From assembly GCA_905193085.1 (NCBI GenBank), contig CAJJNI010000013.1:1-22230 (forward strand): DNA of 22,230 nt, given 5' to 3'. Positions within the stretch are counted from its first letter, which is position 1. Each line of letters starts with the position of its first letter. Below the pieces are notes generated by a model. The model saw only the letters and a program-made list of their open reading frames with translations. It ran no database searches and had not been told where the DNA came from. Positions 7,841 to 13,992 of this stretch are shown here, piece by piece. A program made the translations under genes and the position numbers. Origin of the DNA: an uncultured Lachnospiraceae bacterium (GTDB taxonomy: Bacteria; Bacillota; Clostridia; Lachnospirales; Lachnospiraceae).

Positions 7841-8487
7841 TACTTTTCTCCTTCCTTTTGTGATATGTTTTTGTTAGTGTTGTCAAACATTCCATACCAG
7901 CCACTCAGCATATAACCAACGACATGTTTCATATAATCCATTGCTTCAGCTTCGGTTTCGATATGTGTAATCATATAAATAAATACATCAATCTGCATAT
8001 GCGATAACCAGTGGATAAAATATTTATCAACAGGAGCAGTAGCCGCCTTTTTTGAAAAAATATCCGCAATGATGCGATAGTGTTTATCACTTACTTTAAT
8101 CAGTTCATCTATGGCATGTTCAACTGATGAACCCTGTGATTTAGTCAGAAGAAGTATAAATTCATCTCTGTTTGTATACATTTCATGAATAATTTCGTAT
8201 GATGCCCTGTAATCATCGGAATTGTCCTGAATCAAAGGTAAATTATCTTCTTCCTGTTTTTCCTGTTCATAATGTGAAATCATAATTTCATATACCCTCT
8301 TTAGCGGTTCTTGTATTAAAGAGACAAAGAGGGCGTCTTTATCTTTGAAAAAGAAGTAGAGTGCTCCTGTTGTAACACCTGCATTTTTGCAGATATTTCT
8401 AAGTGAAGCCTTCATAAATCCTTTTTCCATAAATTCTTTTTTTGCGCTGTCAGATAATTTCCTGACAGTCTCTTTTTCATCATTCAT
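7840..8487 (-). CDS. TetR-family transcriptional repressor
   Basis: The protein has 215 residues when started at 8487, where AGGAGG lies 6 nt before the ATG; a longer reading to 8520 has no ribosome site and would cross the operator. The N-terminal helix-turn-helix is SLRNICKNAGVTTGALYFFFKDKDALF, the classic TetR pattern, followed by an all-helical ligand-binding and dimerisation domain without recognisable specificity. The stop overlaps the ATPase start by one base. A perfect 21-bp palindrome covers the -10 box of its own promoter, so it very likely represses itself together with the ABC genes and is released by a compound the pump handles. This is the usual arrangement for drug or peptide efflux modules; the inducer is unknown. 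Confidence 0.92.
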   Translation of the reverse strand: MNDEKETVRKLSDSAKKEFMEKGFMKASLRNICKNAGVTTGALYFFFKDKDALFVSLIQEPLKRVYEIMISHYEQEKQEEDNLPLIQDNSDDYRASYEIIHEMYTNRDEFILLLTKSQGSSVEHAIDELIKVSDKHYRIIADIFSKKAATAPVDKYFIHWLSHMQIDVFIYMITHIETEAEAMDYMKHVVGYMLSGWYGMFDNTNKNISQKEGEK

Positions 8488-8514
8488 TTGAAACCTCCTG
8501 GTGTAAGTTGCAAC

Positions 8515-8535
8515 TAACATAACACTGTTATGTTA
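8515..8535. promoter_or_regulatory. TetR operator, perfect 21-bp palindrome
   Basis: The arms TAACATAACA and TGTTATGTTA around a single central base are perfectly complementary. The site covers the -10 box and ends 28 nt before the TetR start codon, an ideal place for repression. A second small palindrome, AGTTGCAACT, lies just downstream at 8506-8515. Confidence 0.8.
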
Positions 8536-8558
8536 AACCTGCAGTTAAATTTTGTCAA
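8530..8558 (-). promoter_or_regulatory. Promoter of the tetR-ABC operon
   Basis: On the minus strand the consensus -35 TTGACA (8558-8553), 17 nt, and -10 TAACAT (8535-8530) are seen. The -10 box is the first six bases of the TetR operator. Confidence 0.75.
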
Positions 8559-8567
8559 GTGGTTTGA

Positions 8568-8669
8568 GATAAATATAAGGTTGATTTTGTAAATATGGAC
8601 GGACATGTTCAGCCGGAACTTAAAGAGGCAATACTGGAGGAGGGTATAATAATTTATGAAAAAGTTTGA
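8568..8669 (+). pseudogene. C-terminal remnant of a nucleotidyltransferase gene
   Basis: An open frame from 8568 to the TGA at 8667-8669 reads ...VDFVNMDGHVQPELKEAILEEGIIIYEKV. The pattern D-[LF]-V, then P-E-L-K-E-x-I-x-x-E-G-I-x-x-Y-E is the usual end of minimal nucleotidyltransferases (MNT family, often the antitoxin partner of HEPN proteins). The frame is closed upstream by a stop at 8565-8567, and the GSxARG catalytic part is missing because the TetR gene and promoter occupy that place. An internal ATG at 8595 has no ribosome site. I take it as a decayed 3' end. A chance 33-residue similarity is the alternative. Confidence 0.45.
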
Positions 8670-8671
8670 GA

Positions 8672-8713
8672 AAGACCACTAAAAGTCAGAACTGACTGAC
8701 GATTAGTGGTCTT
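8672..8713. terminator. Stem-loop terminator after the binding-protein operon
   Basis: AAGACCACTAA (8672-8682) pairs with TTAGTGGTCTT (8703-8713), an 11-bp perfect stem, with an inner AGTCAG-AA-CTGACT stem. It lies 24 nt after the stop of the binding-protein gene. The T-tracts on both sides are short, so it may serve either strand weakly. Confidence 0.65.
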
Positions 8714-8737
8714 CTTTAAGTTGGCTTTTAAGATTTA

Positions 8738-9757
8738 TTATTTTTCGTCGATAACGCTTTTAATGAAGCTTGAATCAATCATTTCTCCACAATCTAAATC
8801 TTTAGTATCAAGTACACCGAGTTTGTACATGAAATCTTTGATTGTATTCTGTGTATAACCCCAGTATGTATAATCATCAGCTTCTGTGAAAGCTGTAAGA
8901 ACTTCATCTTCTGTAGGAATGATAAGACCATTCATCTGTTCTGCAAATTCGTCAGCACTTACACCTAACTTTTCACCCATAAATTCATTTGCCTCATCAG
9001 GATTTTCTTTCCAGTATTCAACGGCTTCAAAGAATCCTTTAATGACACCTTTTACAGCATCCGGGTTGTCTTTGCAGATAGAAGCAGTAGCGGCAAGTGA
9101 GTCTGTAATTAAATCCGGGTTGTCAGCTGATGAGAATAATTCAGTACCGCCGGCTGCCTTTGACTGTGAAAAGTATGGATCCCAGATACATGCTGCGTCA
9201 CACTGGCCTGCAACAAAGGCATTTCCTGATTCCTGAATTGACATGTCGACGATTGAAATATCATCTTCACTCATTCCGTTTTCATCTAACAGTGTTAAAA
9301 GGAACATATGGTCAACACTGTATAACTGTGTTGCAACAGTTTTTCCTTTCAAATCTTTAACTGATTTAATATCACTTTTGGCTACAAGACCTTCACAGCC
9401 ATTAGACTTATCTGATTCTAATACAATTTTGAAATCAGCACCCTGTGCAAATGGAGCGATTGTTTCAGAAGATGCAAATGTACAAAAATCAATCTGTCCG
9501 CCGACTATGGCATTTGTACTTTCAGTAGTAGATGCAAAATCTCTTACTGTGACATCAACACCGTTATCTTTGAAAAAGCCTTTTTCTTCGGCAAGATAAT
9601 AAAACATATTTGTCGGCCACGATGTTGTACCAAGTGTTACAGATGTAGAATTATCAGAGCTTTTACCTTTACTGCCACAGCCTGAAAATGAAAGTGCTAA
9701 AGTTGCTGCAAGTGATATACTAAAAATTCTCTTTGCTAATTTTTTCATATTCTTCAT
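8738..9757 (-). CDS. NitT/TauT-type ABC substrate-binding lipoprotein (1)
   Basis: This 339-residue periplasm-side binding protein has a lipoprotein signal, with a basic start MKNMKKLAKR, a hydrophobic stretch and a lipobox ending SFSGC (Cys27), followed by a Ser/Lys-rich linker. The mature part is of the NMT1/TauA/SsuA two-lobed type: LGTTSWPTNMFYYLAEEKGFFKDNGVDVTV at the start, then SVKDLKGKTVATQ and FVAGQCDAACIWDPY. AGGAGG lies 8 nt before the ATG. It follows the ureohydrolase gene by 64 nt and ends at the terminator, forming a two-gene transcript. It is clearly a paralogue of the binding protein at 11599-12630 (both have KSDIKSVKDLKGK). It probably feeds the permease at 1298-2095. The ligand is unknown; by its partner gene a guanidino compound is a reasonable guess. 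Confidence 0.9.
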   Translation of the reverse strand: MKNMKKLAKRIFSISLAATLALSFSGCGSKGKSSDNSTSVTLGTTSWPTNMFYYLAEEKGFFKDNGVDVTVRDFASTTESTNAIVGGQIDFCTFASSETIAPFAQGADFKIVLESDKSNGCEGLVAKSDIKSVKDLKGKTVATQLYSVDHMFLLTLLDENGMSEDDISIVDMSIQESGNAFVAGQCDAACIWDPYFSQSKAAGGTELFSSADNPDLITDSLAATASICKDNPDAVKGVIKGFFEAVEYWKENPDEANEFMGEKLGVSADEFAEQMNGLIIPTEDEVLTAFTEADDYTYWGYTQNTIKDFMYKLGVLDTKDLDCGEMIDSSFIKSVIDEK

Positions 9758-9821
9758 AATGTTGTCCTCCTGTTATATGTAAATGTTCAGATATATTTTT
9801 GTAAGTTGTTTATTAATGTTG

Positions 9822-10730
9822 TTATTTACGATTGCTGTAATTCATAAGATACATTAAATCCTGTGCTATTGTTGCTGCTGCAAGAGCTGTAATTTCGCCG
9901 TGGTCATATGCCGGTAAAACTTCTACAAGGTCAGCAGCTACGACATTAAGTCCCTGAAGATTATAAAGAAGCTTTCTTACCTGTGCACTTGATGGACCAC
10001 CAATAACAGGTGTTCCAGTTCCAGGTGCTGCTGACGGGTCAAGTGCGTCAATATCAAATGTTAAATAAACAGGCATATCACCGATAATGGTTTTTATTTT
10101 GGCTGCCAAATCTTCCATATTCATAAATACAGCTTCCTGTGCATAAATGATATTGTATCCGCAGCCTGTCATTTCTGTACGGATAAATACCTGTGCGGAA
10201 TGTGACGGGTCAATACAGCCCTCAGCCTGTAAATCATAAGCAAAATTGGCATGTGATACATTTCCGTCAGTTGTAGGAGTGCTGTCCTGATGTGAGTCAA
10301 AATGAAGAAGTGCAAGCTTTCCAAACTGTTCACTGGCTGCTCTTACCATTCCGTAAGGGATTGTGTGGTCTCCACCGAGGGTAAGAAGCTTTGCTCCGGA
10401 AGATAAAATCTTCTTTGCATGCTCGTAAGTTTCATCTAACATAACCTGTGTTGTTTTAGCTCCGACATAATAACCTACATCACCATAGTCAATGATGTTT
10501 GCATTTTCGCTTAATTTATAATCCCATGGATATGCGAAGCAGTTAGTGAGCTGACTCATGTTTCTTATAGCTCTTGGACCTAACCTTGCGCCCGGTCTGT
10601 TAGTTACACCTGAGTCAAAAGGTACACCCATAATTGCTATATCAACATTGTCAAGTTCTCTTGTTACAGGATAAAGGTTAAAGCTTGGTATTCCTGCATA
10701 GTGTAAATGTTTCTGTACATCGTATTCCAT
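9822..10730 (-). CDS. Ureohydrolase (agmatinase/arginase superfamily)
   Basis: This 302-residue enzyme has the full two-metal site of the family: His122 in GGDHT, Asp145, His147 and Asp149 in FDSHQDS, and Asp226 and Asp228 in TFDIDALDPS, with the late VEVLPAYD motif. Such enzymes hydrolyse a guanidino group to urea and an amine. The usual label would be agmatinase (SpeB), but no polyamine gene is nearby and DSHQDS differs from the common DAHTDT. The gene lies with a NitT-type binding protein, so the true substrate may be another guanidino compound, even guanidine itself (Ni-dependent guanidine hydrolases belong to this superfamily). That is inference; no HypA/HypB-like gene is visible. AAGGAGG precedes the ATG. 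The leader carries the operator and attenuator. Confidence 0.88.
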   Translation of the reverse strand: MEYDVQKHLHYAGIPSFNLYPVTRELDNVDIAIMGVPFDSGVTNRPGARLGPRAIRNMSQLTNCFAYPWDYKLSENANIIDYGDVGYYVGAKTTQVMLDETYEHAKKILSSGAKLLTLGGDHTIPYGMVRAASEQFGKLALLHFDSHQDSTPTTDGNVSHANFAYDLQAEGCIDPSHSAQVFIRTEMTGCGYNIIYAQEAVFMNMEDLAAKIKTIIGDMPVYLTFDIDALDPSAAPGTGTPVIGGPSSAQVRKLLYNLQGLNVVAADLVEVLPAYDHGEITALAAATIAQDLMYLMNYSNRK

Positions 10731-10750
10731 AATAATTCCTCCTTATTTCC

Positions 10751-10793
10751 CAAAAAAATAAAGGCACCTAAATCTATTGATTTAAGCGCCTTT
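10751..10793 (-). terminator. Leader terminator before the ureohydrolase gene
   Basis: On the minus strand AAAGGCGCTTAAATC, loop AATA, then GATTTAGGTGCCTTT pairs over 15 positions with two G-U pairs, followed by A and seven T. It lies 20 nt before the gene and downstream of its promoter, so it is an attenuator. Confidence 0.75.
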
Positions 10794-10797
10794 GCTT
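10784..10797 (-). promoter_or_regulatory. ANTAR-like antiterminator hairpin, ureohydrolase leader
   Basis: On the minus strand AAGC-AAAGGC-GCTT has a 4-bp stem and the same AAAGGC hexaloop as the nifI1 leader. It competes with the terminator for its 5' arm. Confidence 0.45.
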
Positions 10798-10824
10798 TAA
10801 ATGTTTTATTTAATTTCTGAGATT

Positions 10825-10853
10825 ATTATGCATCTTTTAAAAAAGATATTCAA
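10825..10853 (-). promoter_or_regulatory. Promoter of the ureohydrolase operon
   Basis: On the minus strand TTGAAT (10853-10848), 17 nt, and CATAAT (10830-10825) are seen. A half-conserved operator copy (TTGTGCACA plus GCATACAT, 10853-10869) abuts the -35 box. Confidence 0.5.
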
Positions 10854-10883
10854 TGTATGCTGTGCACAAAAAAAATTGTTTTA

Positions 10884-10900
10884 TTGTGACAGAGTAACAA
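10884..10900. promoter_or_regulatory. 17-bp palindromic operator, ureohydrolase operon
   Basis: TTGTGACAGAGTAACAA has TTGTNAC/GTNACAA-like arms and the same length as the sites at 3021 and 12791. It lies 30 nt upstream of the -35 box, about one helical turn further than at nifI1. It also resembles a GlnR/TnrA box, but with N5 instead of N7 between the half-sites. Confidence 0.4.
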
Positions 10901-10907
10901 ATGTAAA

Positions 10908-11579
10908 TTATAAGTCATTTTCAATGGCATATGCTCTTACGGGTGAACCGTCTGCCCCGATAATTTTTAATGGTGCAAATGTCACAAATGGGGTATCAGT
11001 TGAAAGACTGTCAAGATTGTACAGATTTTCTACTATGATAATGTCTTTTCCAAGAAGCTTATTGTGTGCGGCAACAGAACCTTCTTCATAGAGCACCTCA
11101 TCAGTTTCTGTTTTGTCAACATTTAACATATCAACGCCAACGGCTTTTATCTTGGCAGAAATCAAACAGTCACAAAGTTCCCCGGATAAGTATGGGTGCA
11201 GATAAAATTCGTCTGTTCCCGCTTTATTTGTCCAATTGGTGTGCAGAATGACAATTTCTATATCATTATCATAGATCCTGTCAAGATTAGTACAGTGTTC
11301 TGGCATTATTTTAGTCAGTGGAGCCAGGTTAGTTAAGTCTGTCACAAGCGCTCTGCCCATGCACTGTTCTAAGGAAATTTCATTTATTGTTTTTCCCTGT
11401 GGCATAAAATGAGAAGGAGCATCCATATGTGTGCCTGTGTGGGAACCGATATTTAAAACTGTTACACGACAACCATCATCATCAAGTGTGAGTGCCGGTC
11501 TGATTAGCGGTTTTGGGTCCCCGGGATAAAATGGCATATTGTTTTCTATATTAATAGATAAATCAATTATATGAGACAT
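10908..11579 (-). CDS. Cyclase family protein (kynurenine formamidase-like hydrolase)
   Basis: The protein has 223 residues when started at 11579, where GGAG lies 8 nt before the ATG; the longer frame would run into the preceding gene. The metal-binding motif of the cyclase/KynB family is intact: HTGTHMDAPSHF with His47, His51, Asp53 and His57, and the start MSHIIDLSINIENNMPFYPGD is typical. Members are Mn- or Zn-dependent amide hydrolases, such as N-formylkynurenine formamidase or isatin hydrolase. No tryptophan catabolic gene is near, so the substrate is probably another amide or cyclic imide. It follows the second binding-protein gene by 19 nt in the same transcript and may process what that protein delivers, which is inference. 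It has no signal peptide and is cytoplasmic. Confidence 0.87.
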   Translation of the reverse strand: MSHIIDLSINIENNMPFYPGDPKPLIRPALTLDDDGCRVTVLNIGSHTGTHMDAPSHFMPQGKTINEISLEQCMGRALVTDLTNLAPLTKIMPEHCTNLDRIYDNDIEIVILHTNWTNKAGTDEFYLHPYLSGELCDCLISAKIKAVGVDMLNVDKTETDEVLYEEGSVAAHNKLLGKDIIIVENLYNLDSLSTDTPFVTFAPLKIIGADGSPVRAYAIENDL

Positions 11580-11598
11580 ATTGGTGCTCCTTCTTTTT

Positions 11599-12630
11599 TT
11601 ATTTTTCAAGTTCACTGCGTACTTCATCATAGACGGAACTGTCAAATAAATCATCAAGATTAGACGGTTTTTCGTCTATCAGTCCGTTATCTACAAGGAA
11701 ACCGGAAAGCATATCGGCACAGTATTTTAAAGATACATAAGTGTCGCCATCTTCAAATGCTTCGCCTGTCTGTTCCATTGTTCTGACATCGCAGCCTTTC
11801 ATGAGTTCTGTAAATTCGTCTGCTGTTATATCTGTATGTTTTGCTACTGCGGCTGCAAATTCATCATAATTATTTTCATAACCGTCTCTTGCATTATACC
11901 ATGCTTTCATTACAGATTTAATAGCATCCCGCTTATTTTTTAAAGAATCTCCATTTGCAGCAAGAACTGCAGGAATTAGTCCTTCATATTCTTTGTCGCC
12001 TGAATTTGATAAAATATTACCGCCTGTTTCTGCCTGTGCCATTGATAAAGATGGCTCCCATATTGCAGCGGCATCAACAGAGCCACCGATAAATGCATTG
12101 GCAGCATCTCCTGTTGACATATTTATGATATTAACATCTTTTTCAGGGTCAAGACCTGCATTTTCCAGTGTTTTAAGTAATAACAGATGGTCGCTGCCAC
12201 CAAGCTCGATTGCAATATTTTTCCCTTTTAAATCTTTGACGGATTTAATATCACTTTTTGCAATTACACCGTCAGCCCCAGCTGAATAATCCTGAACCAT
12301 GAGTACTTTTATGTCGGCACCGCTTGTAAATCCCGGTATAATATCAGCAAGCCCCGGAACGAATAAGTCTATTTTCCCTGAATTTAATGCGCTCAGTCCG
12401 TCAGAATAATTTGAAAAAAGCTGTACATCAACATCAACGCCTTCTTCTTTAAAATATCCTAATTCATTAACTGCAAGCCACCAGTAGCTGCCCGGCCAGT
12501 CATTGATGCCAAGAGTGATTTTAGTACTGTCATTTGATGAGCTGCTGTTTGAATCTCCTTTGCTGCCACAGGCACTGAGAGAAAAAATAAGAGTTAATAC
12601 AAGTAACACAGATAAAATTTTCTTTTTCAT
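11599..12630 (-). CDS. NitT/TauT-type ABC substrate-binding lipoprotein (2)
   Basis: Started at 12630 (GAGGAG 7 nt upstream), this protein has 343 residues; an in-frame TTG at 12651 has no ribosome site of its own. MKKKILSVLLVLTLIFSLSAC is a textbook lipoprotein signal with lipobox LSAC (Cys21), followed by a Ser/Asp-rich linker. The mature protein has the NMT1/TauA fold features LGINDWPGSYWWLAVNELGYFKEEGVDVDV, SVKDLKGKNIAIELGGSDH and FIGGSVDAAAIWEPS. It is a diverged paralogue of the protein at 8738-9757. With the cyclase-like hydrolase gene it forms a two-gene transcript that has its own operator and attenuator. It probably shares the permease and ATPase of the nifI operon with the other binding protein. 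The ligand is unknown. Confidence 0.9.
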   Translation of the reverse strand: MKKKILSVLLVLTLIFSLSACGSKGDSNSSSSNDSTKITLGINDWPGSYWWLAVNELGYFKEEGVDVDVQLFSNYSDGLSALNSGKIDLFVPGLADIIPGFTSGADIKVLMVQDYSAGADGVIAKSDIKSVKDLKGKNIAIELGGSDHLLLLKTLENAGLDPEKDVNIINMSTGDAANAFIGGSVDAAAIWEPSLSMAQAETGGNILSNSGDKEYEGLIPAVLAANGDSLKNKRDAIKSVMKAWYNARDGYENNYDEFAAAVAKHTDITADEFTELMKGCDVRTMEQTGEAFEDGDTYVSLKYCADMLSGFLVDNGLIDEKPSNLDDLFDSSVYDEVRSELEK

Positions 12631-12667
12631 AATAATTCTCCTCGCTTTCAATAAATAAAAATGTCAG

Positions 12668-12684
12668 TTGTGCATACAACACAA
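12668..12684. promoter_or_regulatory. Second TTGTG-N7-CACAA copy in the binding-protein 2 leader
   Basis: TTGTGCATACAACACAA fits the 17-bp pattern, but lies in the leader between the terminator and the ribosome site. It could be a downstream repression site, or a chance match. Confidence 0.3.
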
Positions 12685-12720
12685 AAACGGTATCTGGTTA
12701 ATTGATAACCAAGACACCGT
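12683..12720 (-). terminator. Leader terminator before the binding-protein 2 operon
   Basis: On the minus strand ACGGTGTCTTGGTTA, a short loop, then TAACCAGATACCGT forms a stem of 14 pairs with one bulged T and one G-U pair, followed by TTTTT. It lies about 55 nt before the gene and after the presumed promoter, so it is an attenuator. Confidence 0.7.
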
Positions 12721-12725
12721 TGTCT
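12712..12725 (-). promoter_or_regulatory. ANTAR-like antiterminator hairpin, binding-protein 2 leader
   Basis: On the minus strand AGAC-AACGGT-GTCT has a 4-bp stem and a hexaloop with A1 and G4, matching AANGR of the EutV consensus. It overlaps the 5' arm of the terminator, as in the other two leaders. Confidence 0.45.
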
Positions 12726-12739
12726 ACTTGATGAAAGAG

Positions 12740-12781
12740 AGTTTAAAGCAATTTGGATAAAAAGTAAATGTATTTTTACAA
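12740..12781 (-). promoter_or_regulatory. Probable promoter of the binding-protein 2 operon
   Basis: There are two alternatives on the minus strand. TTTACT (12768-12763), 17 nt, TAAACT (12745-12740) puts the operator 22 nt upstream, as at nifI1. TTGTAA (12781-12776), 16 nt, TATCCA has a better -35 but a poor -10. Either would transcribe the attenuator. Confidence 0.35.
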
Positions 12782-12790
12782 CATAATCAA

Positions 12791-12807
12791 TTGTGCACTG
12801 TGCACAA
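12791..12807. promoter_or_regulatory. 17-bp palindromic operator, binding-protein 2 operon
   Basis: TTGTGCAC-T-GTGCACAA is a perfect palindrome with 8-bp arms and the best copy of the motif shared by the three nitrogen transcripts. It lies 20 nt past the AraC stop codon, upstream of the presumed promoter. Confidence 0.6.
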
Positions 12808-12826
12808 ATAACAGTATGAGATAACT

Positions 12827-13690
12827 TTACTGCAGGCGGAATTCTTTTGGAGAAACGCCATATTTTTTCTTGAATAATCTGCTGAAATAATATGTATTTT
12901 CATAGCCGGTAAGCGATGAGATTTCAGTTATTGTAAGGTTGCTGTCTTTTAAAAGACTCGCAGCTTTTTTTAACCGGATAGATATGAGATAATTTATCGG
13001 CGAATCACCCATCTCTTCTTTGAAAAGTTTGGAAATATAGATTGGGCTTAAATACATGTTAGAAGCTATTGCTTCAAGTGAAATTTTTTCGGCATAATGT
13101 TCTTCCATGTAAAAGCATATATTTTCAACAATTTGTTTTTTTCCTTTAACTGACAGAGTTTCTTCATTTACATCAGATAAATACAAAGAATTTCCGGTAA
13201 TATCCGGTTTGAAAAAATGGCGGATTATCACAAGCAGCAGCTGTATAAGGCAGCTGTGCATGTAAAAATATTTGCCGGGAAGATTGTTTGCTTTCTCTTC
13301 AAGAATTTCATTTACAATATCACAGATGCGCTTAGTCAAGTCGTCCCCGCCTGTAAAAACAGGCTTAACATCTGCAAATTTAAATGTGTTTTCGGGCATA
13401 TTAAGTCCGCTAAGATGAATATCAGTAAAACCAATCGCAAATAAAACCGGTGGATTTGTCTTATCAGTTACAATTGTAGTATGTGTATCCTTCGGGTTAA
13501 TGAAAAGCAAATCGCCTTTTTTAACAGGAAATATCTGTCCGTTTATTTCATAATTGCATTCACCGTCCAGAAGAAAAGTAAGTTCAATATAATCATGTGA
13601 ATGGGAAATGCCTGTCGCGATGCAGGTCTTTTTACTCACAAATAAAAGAGTCGGGTTTAAGTTTTTACAAATAAAATCAATGCTTTCCAA
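12827..13690 (-). CDS. AraC-family transcriptional regulator
   Basis: This 287-residue protein has an N-terminal cupin-like sensor (about 20-110, with HSHDYIELTFLLDGECNYEINGQ and KKGDLLFINPKDTHT, typical of sugar-binding AraC proteins) and two C-terminal helix-turn-helix units (LEAIASNMYLSPIYISKLFKEEMG and ITEISSLTGYENTYYFSRLFKKKYG). The start is a TTG at 13690 with AAGGAAG about 9 nt upstream; there is no in-frame ATG before the sensor domain. It is divergent from the rhamnosidase gene across a 302-nt gap, so it most likely activates the glycosidase cluster in response to a sugar. It ends 20 nt before the operator of the nitrogen transcript, so control of those genes cannot be excluded. No terminator follows it. 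Confidence 0.9.
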   Translation of the reverse strand: MESIDFICKNLNPTLLFVSKKTCIATGISHSHDYIELTFLLDGECNYEINGQIFPVKKGDLLFINPKDTHTTIVTDKTNPPVLFAIGFTDIHLSGLNMPENTFKFADVKPVFTGGDDLTKRICDIVNEILEEKANNLPGKYFYMHSCLIQLLLVIIRHFFKPDITGNSLYLSDVNEETLSVKGKKQIVENICFYMEEHYAEKISLEAIASNMYLSPIYISKLFKEEMGDSPINYLISIRLKKAASLLKDSNLTITEISSLTGYENTYYFSRLFKKKYGVSPKEFRLQ

Positions 13691-13723
13691 AAATAATCAC
13701 TTCCTTGCCAAAACTTACAGTTC

Positions 13724-13752
13724 AAAATAAGGTCATGCCTTAATGATAACAA
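13724..13752 (-). promoter_or_regulatory. Promoter of the araC-like gene
   Basis: On the minus strand TTGTTA (13752-13747), 17 nt, and TATTTT (13729-13724) precede the TTG start by about 35 nt. Confidence 0.4.
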
Positions 13753-13887
13753 AGATGGGAGGTAAAAGATAGAGTAAATTGGAAAATATAATAGTAAGTT
13801 TTCTGTATAAATATATAAAACAAAGTTAAGATTCAAAAAAATACATGTCTGGTAAAGATAATTCAATATAAATTATAAGATAATTCA

Positions 13888-13915
13888 TTGAGAAATCATC
13901 AAAATGTGGTAAAAT
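13888..13915 (+). promoter_or_regulatory. Promoter of the glycosidase cluster
   Basis: TTGAGA (13888-13893), 16 nt, and TAAAAT (13910-13915) with an upstream TG (extended -10). The start of transcription would be near 13922, about 70 nt before the rhamnosidase ATG. Confidence 0.55.
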
Positions 13916-13992
13916 ATCTGTATATGTTACAGGCAGAATTTTATTTTGCCGGATTAAGTCAAAGTTATAGCCGGTTGGCGAGGAGGAACTTA

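Larger units (their letters stand above)
13691..13992. promoter_or_regulatory. Divergent control region between araC-like and rhamnosidase genes
   Basis: This 302-nt AT-rich stretch holds both promoters (listed separately) and, on the plus strand, a leader of about 70 nt. The leader contains the hairpin GGCAGAAT-TTT-ATTTTGCC (13932-13950, 8 bp with one G-U pair, no T-tract). I could not identify a convincing AraC direct repeat or a catabolite (cre) site. Confidence 0.6.

Noticed and set aside
12712..12725. Guanidine-II (mini-ykkC) riboswitch hairpin: GACA-ACGG-TGTC has an ACGG loop, and a ureohydrolase is in the regulon.
   Set aside because: Guanidine-II needs two ACGR hairpins; only one is present, and the other two leaders have no ACGR. 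A shared A1/G4 hexaloop explains all three leaders.
13657..13866. A 69-codon minus-strand frame over the araC upstream region.
   Set aside because: It overlaps the AraC start in another frame, covers the promoter, and has no ribosome site or recognisable domain.
13932..13950. Attenuator in the rhamnosidase leader.
   Set aside because: The 8-bp hairpin has no following T-tract and no competing structure; it is recorded only as part of the control region.
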